Program-made: the position numbers and the translations under genes
DNA from: Tenggerimyces sp963762635
GTDB taxonomy: Bacteria; Actinomycetota; Actinomycetes; Propionibacteriales; Actinopolymorphaceae
DNA: 64,000 nucleotides
Reading direction: 5' to 3'
Assembly (NCBI GenBank): GCA_963762635.1
Contig: CAVXLQ010000022.1
Coordinates: 120,672-184,671 of the forward strand
Shown: positions 8,744-17,440 of the stretch, one piece after another
Position numbering within the stretch: position 1 is the stretch's first letter
How the letters are laid out: each line of letters opens with the position of its first letter
The notes under the pieces: model-generated
The model's input: the letters and a program-made list of their open reading frames with translations, nothing else
Database searches by the model: none
What the model was told of the DNA's origin: nothing

Positions 8744-9064
8744 ACTCCCCCTGTAGGTGGAGTAGCCGAACGGGCTGAGCAGCAGCGGTACGTGGAAGTG
8801 CTGGCGCTCGCTGTCGGCGATGCGGAAGGTGACCGTGACCTCGGGGAAGAACGCGTCCTCGCCGAGGTAGGTGCCGGTGTCGAAGACGAGGCGATGCAGG
8901 CCGTCCTCGACCTCGGTGTGCCAGGAACGGATCCGGCCGTCGCCGTCGGTGTGGTGGGTGTCCCGGCGCTGCCAGCCGTCCGGCGTGTGGGTCTCGAGAT
9001 GGACCTCGACGCCGACGGCGGGCGCGCCCTTCGCGGTGTCCAGGACGTGGGTGCTGAGGCTCAT
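8741..9064 (-). CDS. pucM: 5-hydroxyisourate hydrolase (transthyretin-like)
   Basis: 107 aa from the ATG at 9064, which overlaps the OHCU decarboxylase stop by 4 bp; an upstream in-frame start at 9076 is less likely. It hydrolyses 5-hydroxyisourate to OHCU. Family hallmarks are the N-terminal LSTHVLDT with the catalytic histidine at residue 6 and the C-terminal YRGS tetrapeptide at 104-107. The TAG stop uses the TA at the right end of the MITE-like element; removing the element would give TAA overlapping the uricase ATG. Confidence 0.95.
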   Translation of the reverse strand: MSLSTHVLDTAKGAPAVGVEVHLETHTPDGWQRRDTHHTDGDGRIRSWHTEVEDGLHRLVFDTGTYLGEDAFFPEVTVTFRIADSERQHFHVPLLLSPFGYSTYRGS

Positions 9065-9564
9065 TGGTCGAACCATTTCGTGAGTCGGAGGTCGGCGATC
9101 TTGCGGAGCTCGTCGCGGACGACCTCGCGCTCGGTGTCCTCGTCGTTGGTGAGCCTGGCACGCACGTTCGCCAGAATCTCAGCCGCGGACTTCCCGGTGG
9201 CGAAGATCAGGAAGACGTGCCCGAACCGCTCCTCATATTCGACGTTTCGGGCAATCAACTCATCCCGTTCGGCCTGTTCGGGCGTCGCGGCGGCGCTCTG
9301 CTCCTGTTTCGACCAGGCCGCCTCGGTGCCGGCGCCCTGGGCGCGCTCGCCGATCCGGGGGTGGGCGCTGAGGCCCTCCAGGACGTCATTCCACCCGAGG
9401 TCGTCGAAGATCGTCGCGGAGACCGTTCGGAGGTCGTCGACGTTCACGTACGGCCTCCGCCCGGCCAGCTGTCCGGCCCAGCTCGTCGAAGCGCAGCAGG
9501 CGAGCAGCTCCTGTCGAGCCTCGCCCGGCGGCAGCTCGTTGAAGCGTTCAAGAGTCGCGTTCAC
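9061..9564 (-). CDS. OHCU decarboxylase
   Basis: 167 aa from the GTG at 9564, where the conserved LERFNELPPGEA...LLACCAS N-terminus begins; an in-frame GTG at 9645 would add 27 unconserved residues and leave no promoter space. It decarboxylates 2-oxo-4-hydroxy-4-carboxy-5-ureidoimidazoline to S-allantoin. The catalytic histidine is H68 in AHPRIG, and the FGHVFLIFATGKSAAEIL segment is typical. First gene of the purine catabolism operon. The 81 nt to the divergent regulator must hold the operon promoter; no clear SD precedes the GTG. Confidence 0.92.
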   Translation of the reverse strand: MNATLERFNELPPGEARQELLACCASTSWAGQLAGRRPYVNVDDLRTVSATIFDDLGWNDVLEGLSAHPRIGERAQGAGTEAAWSKQEQSAAATPEQAERDELIARNVEYEERFGHVFLIFATGKSAAEILANVRARLTNDEDTEREVVRDELRKIADLRLTKWFDQ

Positions 9565-9645
9565 CGGCCCAGCATGCCGGGTCGCTGCTCGGGGGAGGGA
9601 AACGACAGGCTCGGCATCCAGCCCGTTCTCCGGTAGAAAGACCAC
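9565..9645. promoter_or_regulatory. Divergent promoter region between purine operon and BTAD regulator
   Basis: An 81-bp intergenic region with starts facing outward. For the regulator, TAGAAA at 9634-9639 is a candidate -10 that would place +1 at the GTG itself (leaderless). The near-palindrome CCCAGCATGCCGGG at 9568-9581 is a possible operator next to the OHCU decarboxylase start. Both assignments are by eye only. Confidence 0.35.
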
Positions 9646-12417
9646 GTGCGGCTCGGCATCTTGGGTCCGGTGACTGCCGAGAGCGGGGGTCGGACGCTCC
9701 CGGTCGGTAGCGGACGCGAGCGTTTCGTCCTTGCCACGTTGTTACTGCACGCCGGCCGGCTGGTGTCGACCGACCGGCTGGTCCACGCCATCTGGCCCGT
9801 GCCGCCGCCGACGGCGAAGAGCCAGCTGCACAACATGATTCGCAACCTCCGCCGCCGGCTCGGGCCGGCCGGCGAGGACCTGATCCGGACCCGGCCACTG
9901 GGGTACGAGCTGTCGCTGGGCGAGCACGAGTTCGACCTCGCGGAGTTCCGGCGACTCGCGGACCTCGGGCGGCAGGCCGTTCTGCAACGCGACCATCCGC
10001 GCGCGGCTGAGCTGCTGCGGGAGGCGCTGCGGCTGTGGCGCGGCCCCGCGCTGGCCGACGTCAGCGACGAGCTCGCGGCCAGCCTGCGGCCGTCCCTGGT
10101 CGAGGAACAGCTCGACGCGACCGAGCTGATGCTCGAGGCGTTGCTGCGGATCGGCGACCTGCAGGAGGTCGTCGCGCTCACGACGAAGCTGACCGAGGAC
10201 CACCCGTACCGCGAGCACCTGTACGAGCTGCACATGCACGCGCTCGCCCGTTCCGGCCGGCGCGCGGAGGCGTTGGAGGTGTACCGGCAGGCGTACCGCC
10301 GGCTCGCCGACGACCTCGGCGTCGAGCCGGGGCTCGGGCTTCGGCTGCTCGAGCAGCAGGTCCTGGCCGGGTTGGAGCCAGGCTCCCAGGAACCTGACGT
10401 TCACGTCCCGCCTTCGGTGCCGCGCCAGCTGCCTGGGGCGCCGCGGCTGTTCGCCGGGAGGGACGACGCGCTCGCGGCGCTGACCGCGGCCCGCGAGACG
10501 GCACGGACGAGTACGTCGCTGGTGGCGGTGACGGGAGCCGGCGGCATCGGAAAGACCTGGCTGGTGCTGCACTGGGCTCACCAGCACGCCGCGGAGTTCC
10601 CGGACGGCCAGCTCCATGCCGACCTGCAAGGGTTCACGCCGGCCGGCGTTCCCCTGACGCCGGAGACCGTTCTGCGCGGCTTCCTGGAGGCGCTCGGTGT
10701 CGCCGACGACCAGCTGCCGTCCGACCTGACCGCTCAGATCGGGCTCTACCGCAGCCTGGTGGCGGACCAGCGGCTGCTCGTCGTCCTCGACAACGCCCAC
10801 GACGCCGCGCAGGTCGTACCGCTGCTGCCCGGCGGCTCGGAGTGCATGGCGATTGTCACCAGCCGCAACCTGCTGACGGGTCTGATGACGGCGCAGAGTG
10901 CGGAGCCGGTGCCGCTCGACGCGCTGACCGCGCGTGACTCGACCGCGCTGGTCGAGAGGCGGCTCGGCCGGGCCCGGGCCGCGGCTGAGGCCGCGGCGGT
11001 GGAGGAGCTCGTCACGTACTGCGCGGGGTCGCCGCTGGCGTTGAGCATCGTCGCCGGTCGGGCCGCGATGCAGCCGCGGGCGCCGCTGGCGGACTGGGTG
11101 AGCAAGCTGCGGGAGAACGCGAGCCGGCTGGACGTGCTGGACTGGGACGAGCCGTCGTCGAGTGTGTCGGCGGTGTTGGCGTGGTCGTACCGGCAGCTGT
11201 CCGCCGAGGCGGCGGAGGCGTTGTCGCTGGTGGGATTGGCGCCGGGGTCGAGCCTCGGCGTGTACGCGGCCGCGAACCTGCTCGGCAGGTCGGTGAGCGA
11301 GACCAAGGCCGTTCTGGACGGGCTCGTGCTGGTGAGCATGCTGCAGTCGCGCGGACCGGACCGGTACGGGATGCACGACCTGGTGCGGCTGTTCGCGACG
11401 CGGCAGGCCTCGTACGGGCTGCCGATCGAACGTCGCGAGGACTCGTTGCGGCGGCTGGTCGGGTATTTCATCGGTTCGGCATCGGCGGCGCAGGCGTTCC
11501 TCGACCGGTACCGGCCGCCGATCCCGTTGGAGTCGGTGGGCTCGGACGTCCACGTTCATCCGCTCGCGGACGTGGAGGCGGCGCAGGCCTGGCTGAACGA
11601 GGAGTTCCCCTGTCTGCTGGCGACCCATCGGCTGACCGCGGAGCTGGGCTGGCATCGCGCGACGTGGGAGCTGGCGTGGACGTTGAACGTGCAGCTGAAC
11701 CACCGCGGGCTCGTGGCCGACGCGCTGGACGTGTGCACGCGTGGGCTCGAGGCGGCGCGGTCGCTCGACGATCCCGCCGCCCTCATCCTGTCGGTGCGGC
11801 GGATGGGGACGGCGGTCCGGCGTTCGGGTCGGGCCCAGGAGTCGCTGCCGTACTTCGCGGAGGCGATCTCGTTGGCACAGGCCGCCGGTGACCTGGAGGC
11901 CGAGGCGTACACGCAGCAGGAGCTGTCGAGGACACAGTCGGACCTGGGGCTCGAGCAGGAGGGGCTGGCCAGCGGTCAGCTGGTGCTGTCGCTGGTGCGC
12001 CGGATCGGCAACGAGGCCTGGGAGGCGGACGCCCTCAACTCGGTCGCGTGGTCGCACGCCGCGCTGGGCGAGTTCGAAGCCGCGTTCTCGGCGGGCTCGA
12101 CGGCGCTGGCGATGGCCCGCCGCCTGGGCGACCTGGACAGCGTGGCGGCGACCCTGGACACGATGGGCTTCATCGCCCAGGGTCGCGGAGACTTCCACGC
12201 AGCCGTCTCCCACCTGGAGGAGGCTCTGCGGGTGCTGGGCCAGGTGTCGGACACGTACTACACGGTGGAAACCCTGGAGCGCCTCGGCAGCGCCCACGCC
12301 TCCCTGAACGACCCGACGGCCGCCCGAGAAGCCTGGCAAAGGGCCCTCGACCTCTGCACCGCCCAGGGCCGCTCAGCCGACGTCGACCGCCTCACCCGCC
12401 TGCTCGCCACCCTCTAG
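9646..12417 (+). CDS. AfsR/SARP-type transcriptional regulator (wHTH-BTAD-NB-ARC-TPR)
   Basis: 923 aa from a GTG start (MRLGILGPVTAESGG). Residues about 1-95 form an OmpR-type winged helix, about 100-245 the bacterial transcriptional activation domain, then an NB-ARC ATPase with Walker A TGAGGIGKT near residue 300 and RLLVVLDNA as Walker B, ending in TPR repeats (about 690-920, e.g. the repeated A-L-x-x-L-G helices). AfsR-like proteins activate secondary metabolism and other cluster genes. Being divergent from the purine operon across 81 bp, it may control that operon, but no effector is evident. Its 3' end overlaps the opposite-strand small gene when that gene is read without a frameshift. 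Confidence 0.88.
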   Translation: MRLGILGPVTAESGGRTLPVGSGRERFVLATLLLHAGRLVSTDRLVHAIWPVPPPTAKSQLHNMIRNLRRRLGPAGEDLIRTRPLGYELSLGEHEFDLAEFRRLADLGRQAVLQRDHPRAAELLREALRLWRGPALADVSDELAASLRPSLVEEQLDATELMLEALLRIGDLQEVVALTTKLTEDHPYREHLYELHMHALARSGRRAEALEVYRQAYRRLADDLGVEPGLGLRLLEQQVLAGLEPGSQEPDVHVPPSVPRQLPGAPRLFAGRDDALAALTAARETARTSTSLVAVTGAGGIGKTWLVLHWAHQHAAEFPDGQLHADLQGFTPAGVPLTPETVLRGFLEALGVADDQLPSDLTAQIGLYRSLVADQRLLVVLDNAHDAAQVVPLLPGGSECMAIVTSRNLLTGLMTAQSAEPVPLDALTARDSTALVERRLGRARAAAEAAAVEELVTYCAGSPLALSIVAGRAAMQPRAPLADWVSKLRENASRLDVLDWDEPSSSVSAVLAWSYRQLSAEAAEALSLVGLAPGSSLGVYAAANLLGRSVSETKAVLDGLVLVSMLQSRGPDRYGMHDLVRLFATRQASYGLPIERREDSLRRLVGYFIGSASAAQAFLDRYRPPIPLESVGSDVHVHPLADVEAAQAWLNEEFPCLLATHRLTAELGWHRATWELAWTLNVQLNHRGLVADALDVCTRGLEAARSLDDPAALILSVRRMGTAVRRSGRAQESLPYFAEAISLAQAAGDLEAEAYTQQELSRTQSDLGLEQEGLASGQLVLSLVRRIGNEAWEADALNSVAWSHAALGEFEAAFSAGSTALAMARRLGDLDSVAATLDTMGFIAQGRGDFHAAVSHLEEALRVLGQVSDTYYTVETLERLGSAHASLNDPTAAREAWQRALDLCTAQGRSADVDRLTRLLATL

Positions 12418-12768
12418 CTGCCGCCTAGCTGCCGCCCTCGGAGGGGGTGGCCGTGTGCCCACAGTTGATCTTCGTGCGACCCGAGCGGTCGCGAGCTGGG
12501 CGGCGTCGTCGTAGCCGTCGGCCTCGTCCTTGAACAGCGGCTCGGACGTGACACCGAGCTCCACAACAAGGTGCTTGAGGCCGCGGGTCCACTCGCAGCC
12601 GCGCTTGCCGTCCTCGTCGCTCGGCGACTGGTCCTCGACCGCGAGGCCGGTGAGCGACTGCACCTCGTCGGCGGTGGGCTCGGCCGTCGCGCTGGCGGTG
12701 GCAGCGAGCAGAGCGGTGAGCAGAACGGATGCGACCGCGGCAAGGCGGCCGCGCGAAACAGCAGGCAC
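12373..12768 (-). CDS. Small secreted protein, unknown function, possibly frameshifted near its 3' end
   Basis: 131 aa as it stands, from a GTG at 12768 with GGAG 6 nt upstream. Residues 1-29 form a Sec signal peptide (RGRLAAVASVLLTALLAATASATA). The mature part, with CEWTRG and an acidic EDQSPSDEDGK patch, resembles small actinobacterial exported proteins of the DUF3558 kind, but this is weak. The last 40 residues are arginine/proline-rich and overlap the regulator gene by 45 bp. In the neighbouring frame the end reads TKINCGHTATPSEGGS and stops at 12425, just clear of the regulator, so a one-base frameshift near 12460 is likely. Confidence 0.5.
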   Translation of the reverse strand: MPAVSRGRLAAVASVLLTALLAATASATAEPTADEVQSLTGLAVEDQSPSDEDGKRGCEWTRGLKHLVVELGVTSEPLFKDEADGYDDAAQLATARVARRSTVGTRPPPPRAAARRQLEGGEQAGEAVDVG

Positions 12769-12779
12769 GTAAGACTCCG

Positions 12780-13004
12780 TCAGTTCGAACGGGGTGATCG
12801 GCGATGGCCGACCGCCTCGCCCAGCAGGAGCAGGAGGCCACCGATGACGACCGCGCCGATCGCGGCGCCGACCTGCAGGCCTTCCGGCAGATGGCTGACC
12901 AGCTGCCAGCCGCTGAGGTTCTTGTCGAGCACGTTCAGGATGATCGGCACGATGCCCTGCGGTACGGCGACGATCACACCGACGATCTGGAGAAAGTCCT
13001 TCAT
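12780..13004 (-). CDS. Small two-segment membrane protein
   Basis: 74 aa. Two hydrophobic stretches (about residues 5-26 and 43-64) are separated by a short polar loop, with a basic C-terminus (GHRRSPRSN). The ATG at 13004 is preceded by a purine-rich AAAGGA. It lies 11 nt after the next membrane protein gene and 11 nt before the secreted protein gene, so the three are probably co-transcribed. I do not recognise a family; the function is unknown. Confidence 0.6.
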   Translation of the reverse strand: MKDFLQIVGVIVAVPQGIVPIILNVLDKNLSGWQLVSHLPEGLQVGAAIGAVVIGGLLLLLGEAVGHRRSPRSN

Positions 13005-13015
13005 GGGTTGTCCTT

Positions 13016-13612
13016 TCAGCGTTCAGAGGTAGCGGGTTGGCGAGGCGGGCTGAGCAACACCCAGAGGGGACCGACCACGAACCAGATCCCGAGCATGACG
13101 GTCAGGCGCGGGATCCAGCCCCACGGCCATTCCCAGAAGACTCGCGTCTGCTCGTTCATGCCGAAGATCGCGACGAAGGCGCCCATGATCCCGGAGGCGA
13201 TCGCCCAAGCCAGCAAGGCTTTCAGCCACTCGCGCCATTCGCGCTTGACCTTCTCCGGCCCGTACTTCGGCGGCTTCACCGGCGCCGGCCCGCCGGCGAA
13301 CCTGTGCGCGAACCGTACGTCCGCCCAGCGGATCATGCTGTGGCCGAACGCCACGCTGAAGCCGAGGTACGTCGCGGCGAGCCCGTGCGTGATGTCCGCG
13401 CTGCCGCCGCTACGCAGATCGATCACCGTAGCGACGAGCATCACGACGTCGATCAACGGAACGCAGATCAGCAGCGCCGCGCCGAGCTTCCTCATCCGCA
13501 GCAGGTAGCGAGCCGCGAGGCCCAGCGCGATGAAGACCCAGAACGCGATCTCGGCGCCCGCGATCACCGCGACCAGCGGGTTGTCCTTGATGAATTCGAG
13601 AATGTTCGTCAC
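13016..13612 (-). CDS. Integral membrane protein of unknown function
   Basis: 198 aa with four or five predicted membrane segments (residues about 13-38, 44-66, 80-100, 128-150, 165-188) and a charged loop PPKYGPEKVKREWREW between the third and fourth. ATG start. It is the first gene of a small minus-strand operon with the two-segment membrane protein and the secreted protein. No catalytic motif is visible. Similar proteins occur as hypothetical membrane proteins in actinobacteria. Confidence 0.7.
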   Translation of the reverse strand: MTNILEFIKDNPLVAVIAGAEIAFWVFIALGLAARYLLRMRKLGAALLICVPLIDVVMLVATVIDLRSGGSADITHGLAATYLGFSVAFGHSMIRWADVRFAHRFAGGPAPVKPPKYGPEKVKREWREWLKALLAWAIASGIMGAFVAIFGMNEQTRVFWEWPWGWIPRLTVMLGIWFVVGPLWVLLSPPRQPATSER

Positions 13613-13672
13613 GAGGAAGAGCCTCGCGCCGAACCCCCTTCGCCCGCGTCGGTGAGGCGTACGACTACCGGG

Positions 13673-14335
13673 TCATCCTTTCGAAGGACCCGAGGTCAGA
13701 CCGAGCTCCTGCGCCAGGATCGCCGCCTGCACCCGCGACTGCAGGTCCAGCTTCGCGAGCACCCGCGACACGTGCGTCTTCACGGTGGTCTCGCCGATGA
13801 ACAACGCCTTGCCGATCTGCTGGTTCGACATTCCCTCGCCGAGACAGACGAGCACGTCCCGTTCGCGGTCGGTGAGCTCCGCCAGCCCGGGCGGCGCGGC
13901 GACGGGCTCGGTGCCTGCGAGGCGAACGTGGTCAGCAGCCGCCGGGTCACGCTCGGCTCGATCACGCCGTCGCCCGCGGCCACCCGCCGTACGGACTCGA
14001 CCAGCCGCGCCGCGTCGACGGACTTCAGCAGGAACCCGGCCGCGCCCGCACGCAACGCCCCGTACACGACGTCGTCGAGGTCGAACGTGGTGAGGATCAG
14101 CACCTCGCACACGCGATCCGCCACGAGCTCGCGGGTCGCCTCGATCCCGTCCATGCCGGGCATGCGTACGTCCATCAGCACCAGGTCGGGCCGCAGCGCT
14201 CGCGCCATCGAGACCGCGGCGGCGCCGTCCGACGCCTCACCGACGACCGTCGATGTCCTCGGCCCCGTTGAGAATCATCACCAGGCCGACGCGGATCGCC
14301 GCGTGGTCGTCGGCGACCAACACCTTGATGGTCAA
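13673..14335 (-). pseudogene. NarL/LuxR-type response regulator, broken by two frameshifts
   Basis: Reassembled across frames, this is a normal NarL-family regulator: receiver start KVLVADDHAAIRVGL, phosphoacceptor region LVLMDVRMPGMDG, LTTFD, GFLLK, then the LuxR helix-turn-helix LTDRERDVLVCLGEGMSNQQIGKALFIGETTVKTHVSRVLAKL. The frame changes near 14250 (one extra G inside DID-VVGEASDGAA) and near 13915 in the linker. All key residues survive, so the damage is very recent or an assembly error. The TTG start at 14335 overlaps the kinase stop (TTGA), as expected for a kinase/regulator pair. Confidence 0.8.
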
Positions 14336-15541
14336 GCGGTCCTCCCTTCCGCGGGCAGCTCGGCACGTACCCGCCAGCGGTCGCCCAGCTTGCCAGCCGC
14401 CAACGTTCCGCCGACCGCCTGGGCACGCTCCCGCAGATACAGCAGGCCAAGCCCAGAGCCGTTGGAGGACGCGGGAACGTCACGCGCCAGCGAGTTCAGG
14501 TCACCTCGACGACGAGCGCCTCGTCCTCGCGGCGTCAAGTGCACCTTGACGGTGGACCGGGCGCGTGCTTGAGCGCGTTCGTCAACGCCTCTTGAACAAT
14601 CCGGTACGCGGCGAGGTCGACCGCCGACCGGCAGACGACCACCAAGATCCACCTCGGACTCGACCTCCAGGCCGCCGGCGCGGGCGGAGTCGAGCAGCCG
14701 GAGCAGCTCGCTCACCGCGAGGCGGAGCGGTGCGCGGATCGAGTCCTCGCCGGAGTCGTCGGCGCGGAGGATGCCGATCATCGTGCGCATCTCGGCCAAC
14801 GACGGACACGGAGTTCTCGCGTACGGACTCGAGCACGGTCCGCACGTTCGGCGGCACGCCGTTCGCGCCGGTGGACAGCAACGCCTCGGACTGGATCGCG
14901 ATCGCGGACAGCTGGCCCGCGATGACGTCGTGCAGGTCGCGCGCCATCCGTGCCCGCTCGGCGGCGACCGCGGCCCTTCGGTCCAGGTCGGCGATCTGGA
15001 CGGCCTGCTCCGCGCGGATGCGTTCGGCGTCGGCGATGTCGCGGTGCTGGCGTACGTTCAACGCCCACCAGATCGGGATGAGCGGCACGGTGCCGATCTG
15101 CAGGAAGACGACGAGCGCGTTGCGCCAGTCGGGGACCTGGCTCGCGACCGCTATCGCCGTCGTGACCGACGTCACCGCGGTGAGCACGATGACCACCCGC
15201 GCGAACTCGCGGCGGCCGTAGAGGACGGCGCAGTACAGCAGGTCGCCGATCACCAGCAGCATGGGGAACGTCGGCCCGAGCAGCACGTCGACGGCCAGGA
15301 TCACGACGCCGAGCACGAACGCGAGCTGGGGACGGTTCGCCCGCCAGATCTGCAACGCGCAGGCGGCCGCGAAGATCGCGAACCGCCAGCCCACCGGGAG
15401 GTCGGCGAGGCGGCCGGGAGCGACTGGGTAGAGGTTCGACGAGTAGATCAGCGCGCCGATCAGGAGCGTGAGCAGCAGCGCCAACCGGTCGCGCCACGGC
15501 GGCCGCCGCCACCACGTGCCCAGGAACGTCGCTACCCACAC
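14332..15541 (-). pseudogene. NarL-family sensor histidine kinase, broken by about five frameshifts
   Basis: The N-terminal part from the GTG at 15541 is intact: several membrane segments, then the HisKA_3 dimerisation box ERARMARDLHDVIAGQLSAIAIQSEALL with the phosphoacceptor histidine. Downstream, conserved pieces lie in different frames: AEMRTMIGILRADDSGEDS after a shift near 14800, VDLAAYRIVQEALTNALKHAPG (N-box) between about 14625 and 14555, STVKVHLTPR, EDEALVVEVT between about 14528 and 14498, and SNGSGLGLLYLRERAQAVGG (G-box) at the end. The corrected protein would be a standard kinase partnering the regulator downstream. The many single-base indels suggest either sequencing error or very recent decay. 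Confidence 0.8.
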
Positions 15542-15665
15542 GGAGTCATCTCAGCACAACGCCGACCAGGCTGGCGTCCTCCGAACGATCGACCAGCCGC
15601 TGGAAGAGTGCCTGCCAAGGGTTTTGAATACGCCGACGATATGGACCGGCCCGTAGCATCGGGGG

Positions 15666-16361
15666 ATGCGTGTCTTGATCGTGGAGGACGAGCCGTACAT
15701 GGCCGAGGCCATCCGCGATGGCCTACGCCTGGAGGCGATCGCGGCCGACCTGGCTGGTGACGGTGACACCGCGCTGGAGCTGCTGAGCGTCAACGCGTAC
15801 GACATCGCCGTTCTCGACCGCGACATCCCGGGCCCCTCCGGCGACGAGGTCGCCAAGCGCATCGTCGCCTCCGGCAGCGGCATGCCGATCCTCATGCTCA
15901 CCGCCGCCGACCGGATCGACGAGAAGGTCTCCGGCTTCGGGCTCGGTGCCGACGACTACCTCACCAAGCCGTTCGAGCTGCAAGAGCTCGTGCTCAGGCT
16001 CCGAGCGCTCGATCGCAGGCGCGGCCACAACAGACCGCCCGTACACGAGATCGCGGGCCTGCGGCTGGACCCGTTCCGCCGCGAGGTCTACCGCGACGGC
16101 CGGTACGTCGCGCTCACCCGGAAGCAGTTCGCCGTGCTCGAGGTCCTCGTCGCCGCCGAGGGGGGTGTCATCAGCGCCGAGGAGCTCCTGGAACGGGCGT
16201 GGGACGAGAACGCCGACCCGTTCACCAACGCCGTACGCATCACCGTCTCGGCCCTGCGCAAGCGCCTCGGCGAGCCCTGGCTGATCGCGACGGTGCCCGG
16301 CGTCGGCTACCGCATCGACACCTCTCCGGGCACCGAGCGTGAGGCAGGGGAGCGTGGATAG
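15666..16361 (+). CDS. OmpR/PhoB-family response regulator
   Basis: 231 aa. The receiver domain has the acidic pocket VEDE (residues 6-9), phosphoacceptor D51 in AVLDRDIPG and the conserved lysine in DYLTKPFE. A trans_reg_C winged helix follows (ALTRKQFAVLEVL...GVGYRID). TAGCAT at 15654-15659 is a candidate -10 that would start the message at or beside the ATG. It is divergent from the broken kinase gene and overlaps the downstream kinase gene by 23 bp or by 8 bp depending on the kinase start. The signal is unknown. Confidence 0.95.
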   Translation: MRVLIVEDEPYMAEAIRDGLRLEAIAADLAGDGDTALELLSVNAYDIAVLDRDIPGPSGDEVAKRIVASGSGMPILMLTAADRIDEKVSGFGLGADDYLTKPFELQELVLRLRALDRRRGHNRPPVHEIAGLRLDPFRREVYRDGRYVALTRKQFAVLEVLVAAEGGVISAEELLERAWDENADPFTNAVRITVSALRKRLGEPWLIATVPGVGYRIDTSPGTEREAGERG

Positions 16362-17436
16362 GCAGCCCGGGTGGAGCGTTCGCCTCAAGCTCACCCTCAG
16401 CTACGCGGGCGTCATCATGCTCACCGGCGCCATGCTGCTCGCGACGGTGTGGGCGTTCTTGCTTCGCTACGTACCCGAGATGATGTTCAGGTCCATGGGT
16501 CCGGACCAGGGCGACCTGATCCGTGCCTTCGCTCCGCCCGCGGCCGCGGTGATGGCGTCCCTGCTGGTGTTCGGTCTCGTGGGTGGGTGGATGCTCGCCG
16601 GCCACATGCTCGCGCCGCTGAGCCGCATCACCCAGGCCACCCGCCTGGCCTCGAACGGATCGCTCTCCCACCGGATCCAGCTGGAAGGTCGTCAGGACGA
16701 GGTCCGCGAGCTCGCCGACGCGTTCGACAGCATGCTCGCGCGGCTCGAAGCACAGGTGGCCGAGCAGCAGCGGTTCGCCGCCAACGCCTCCCACGAGCTG
16801 CGTACCCCACTGGCGATCACCCAGACCCTGCTGGACGTCGCCCGCAACGATCCGCCGTCGGACTCCGCCGAGCTCGTCAACCGCCTCCACCATGTCAACA
16901 CCCGCGCGATCGACCTCACCGAGGCACTGCTCCTGCTCAGCCGCGCCGACCGAGGATCGTTCACGCGAGAGGACGTCGACCTCTCCCTCATCGCCGAGGA
17001 GGCAACGGAGACGCTCCTCCCGCTCGCGGAGAAACGTGGCGTCGCCATCCAGACCGCCGGCGACTTCGCCCCGACCGTCGGCTCGCACGCGCTCCTCCTG
17101 CAGCTGACGACGAACCTCGTGCACAACGCGATCGTCCACAACCTGCCCGCGGACGGCACCGTGTGGGTCACGACCAGGGTCCGCGCCAAGATGGTGGTGT
17201 TGAACGTCGAGAACACCGGCGAGCAGCTCACCCGGCACCTGGTCTCGACACTCGCCGAGCCGTTCCAGCGCGGCAGCCAGCGCGTCCGTTCCGACCACTC
17301 AGGTGTCGGCCTCGGCCTGGCCATCGTCAAGAGCATCGCCCAAGCCCACGACGGCACCCTCACCCTCACCGCCCGCCCCGAAGGCGGGCTCTACGTCACC
17401 GTGCAACTCCCCGCCGCGCCGCGTCCCACGATCTAG
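16339..17436 (+). CDS. HAMP-containing sensor histidine kinase
   Basis: 365 aa if started at the GTG at 16339; a second GTG at 16354 is possible. Two membrane segments (about residues 18-43 and 66-90) bracket a short extracytoplasmic loop. A HAMP linker follows, then the HisKA motif NASHELRTPLAITQ with the phosphoacceptor histidine, and an HATPase_c domain with N-box QLTTNLVHNAIVHN and G-box HSGVGLGLAIVKSIAQAHDG. It should phosphorylate the OmpR-type regulator encoded immediately upstream. The small sensor loop suggests sensing at the membrane rather than of a large external ligand. Confidence 0.93.
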   Translation: MRQGSVDRQPGWSVRLKLTLSYAGVIMLTGAMLLATVWAFLLRYVPEMMFRSMGPDQGDLIRAFAPPAAAVMASLLVFGLVGGWMLAGHMLAPLSRITQATRLASNGSLSHRIQLEGRQDEVRELADAFDSMLARLEAQVAEQQRFAANASHELRTPLAITQTLLDVARNDPPSDSAELVNRLHHVNTRAIDLTEALLLLSRADRGSFTREDVDLSLIAEEATETLLPLAEKRGVAIQTAGDFAPTVGSHALLLQLTTNLVHNAIVHNLPADGTVWVTTRVRAKMVVLNVENTGEQLTRHLVSTLAEPFQRGSQRVRSDHSGVGLGLAIVKSIAQAHDGTLTLTARPEGGLYVTVQLPAAPRPTI

Positions 17437-17440
17437 ATGG

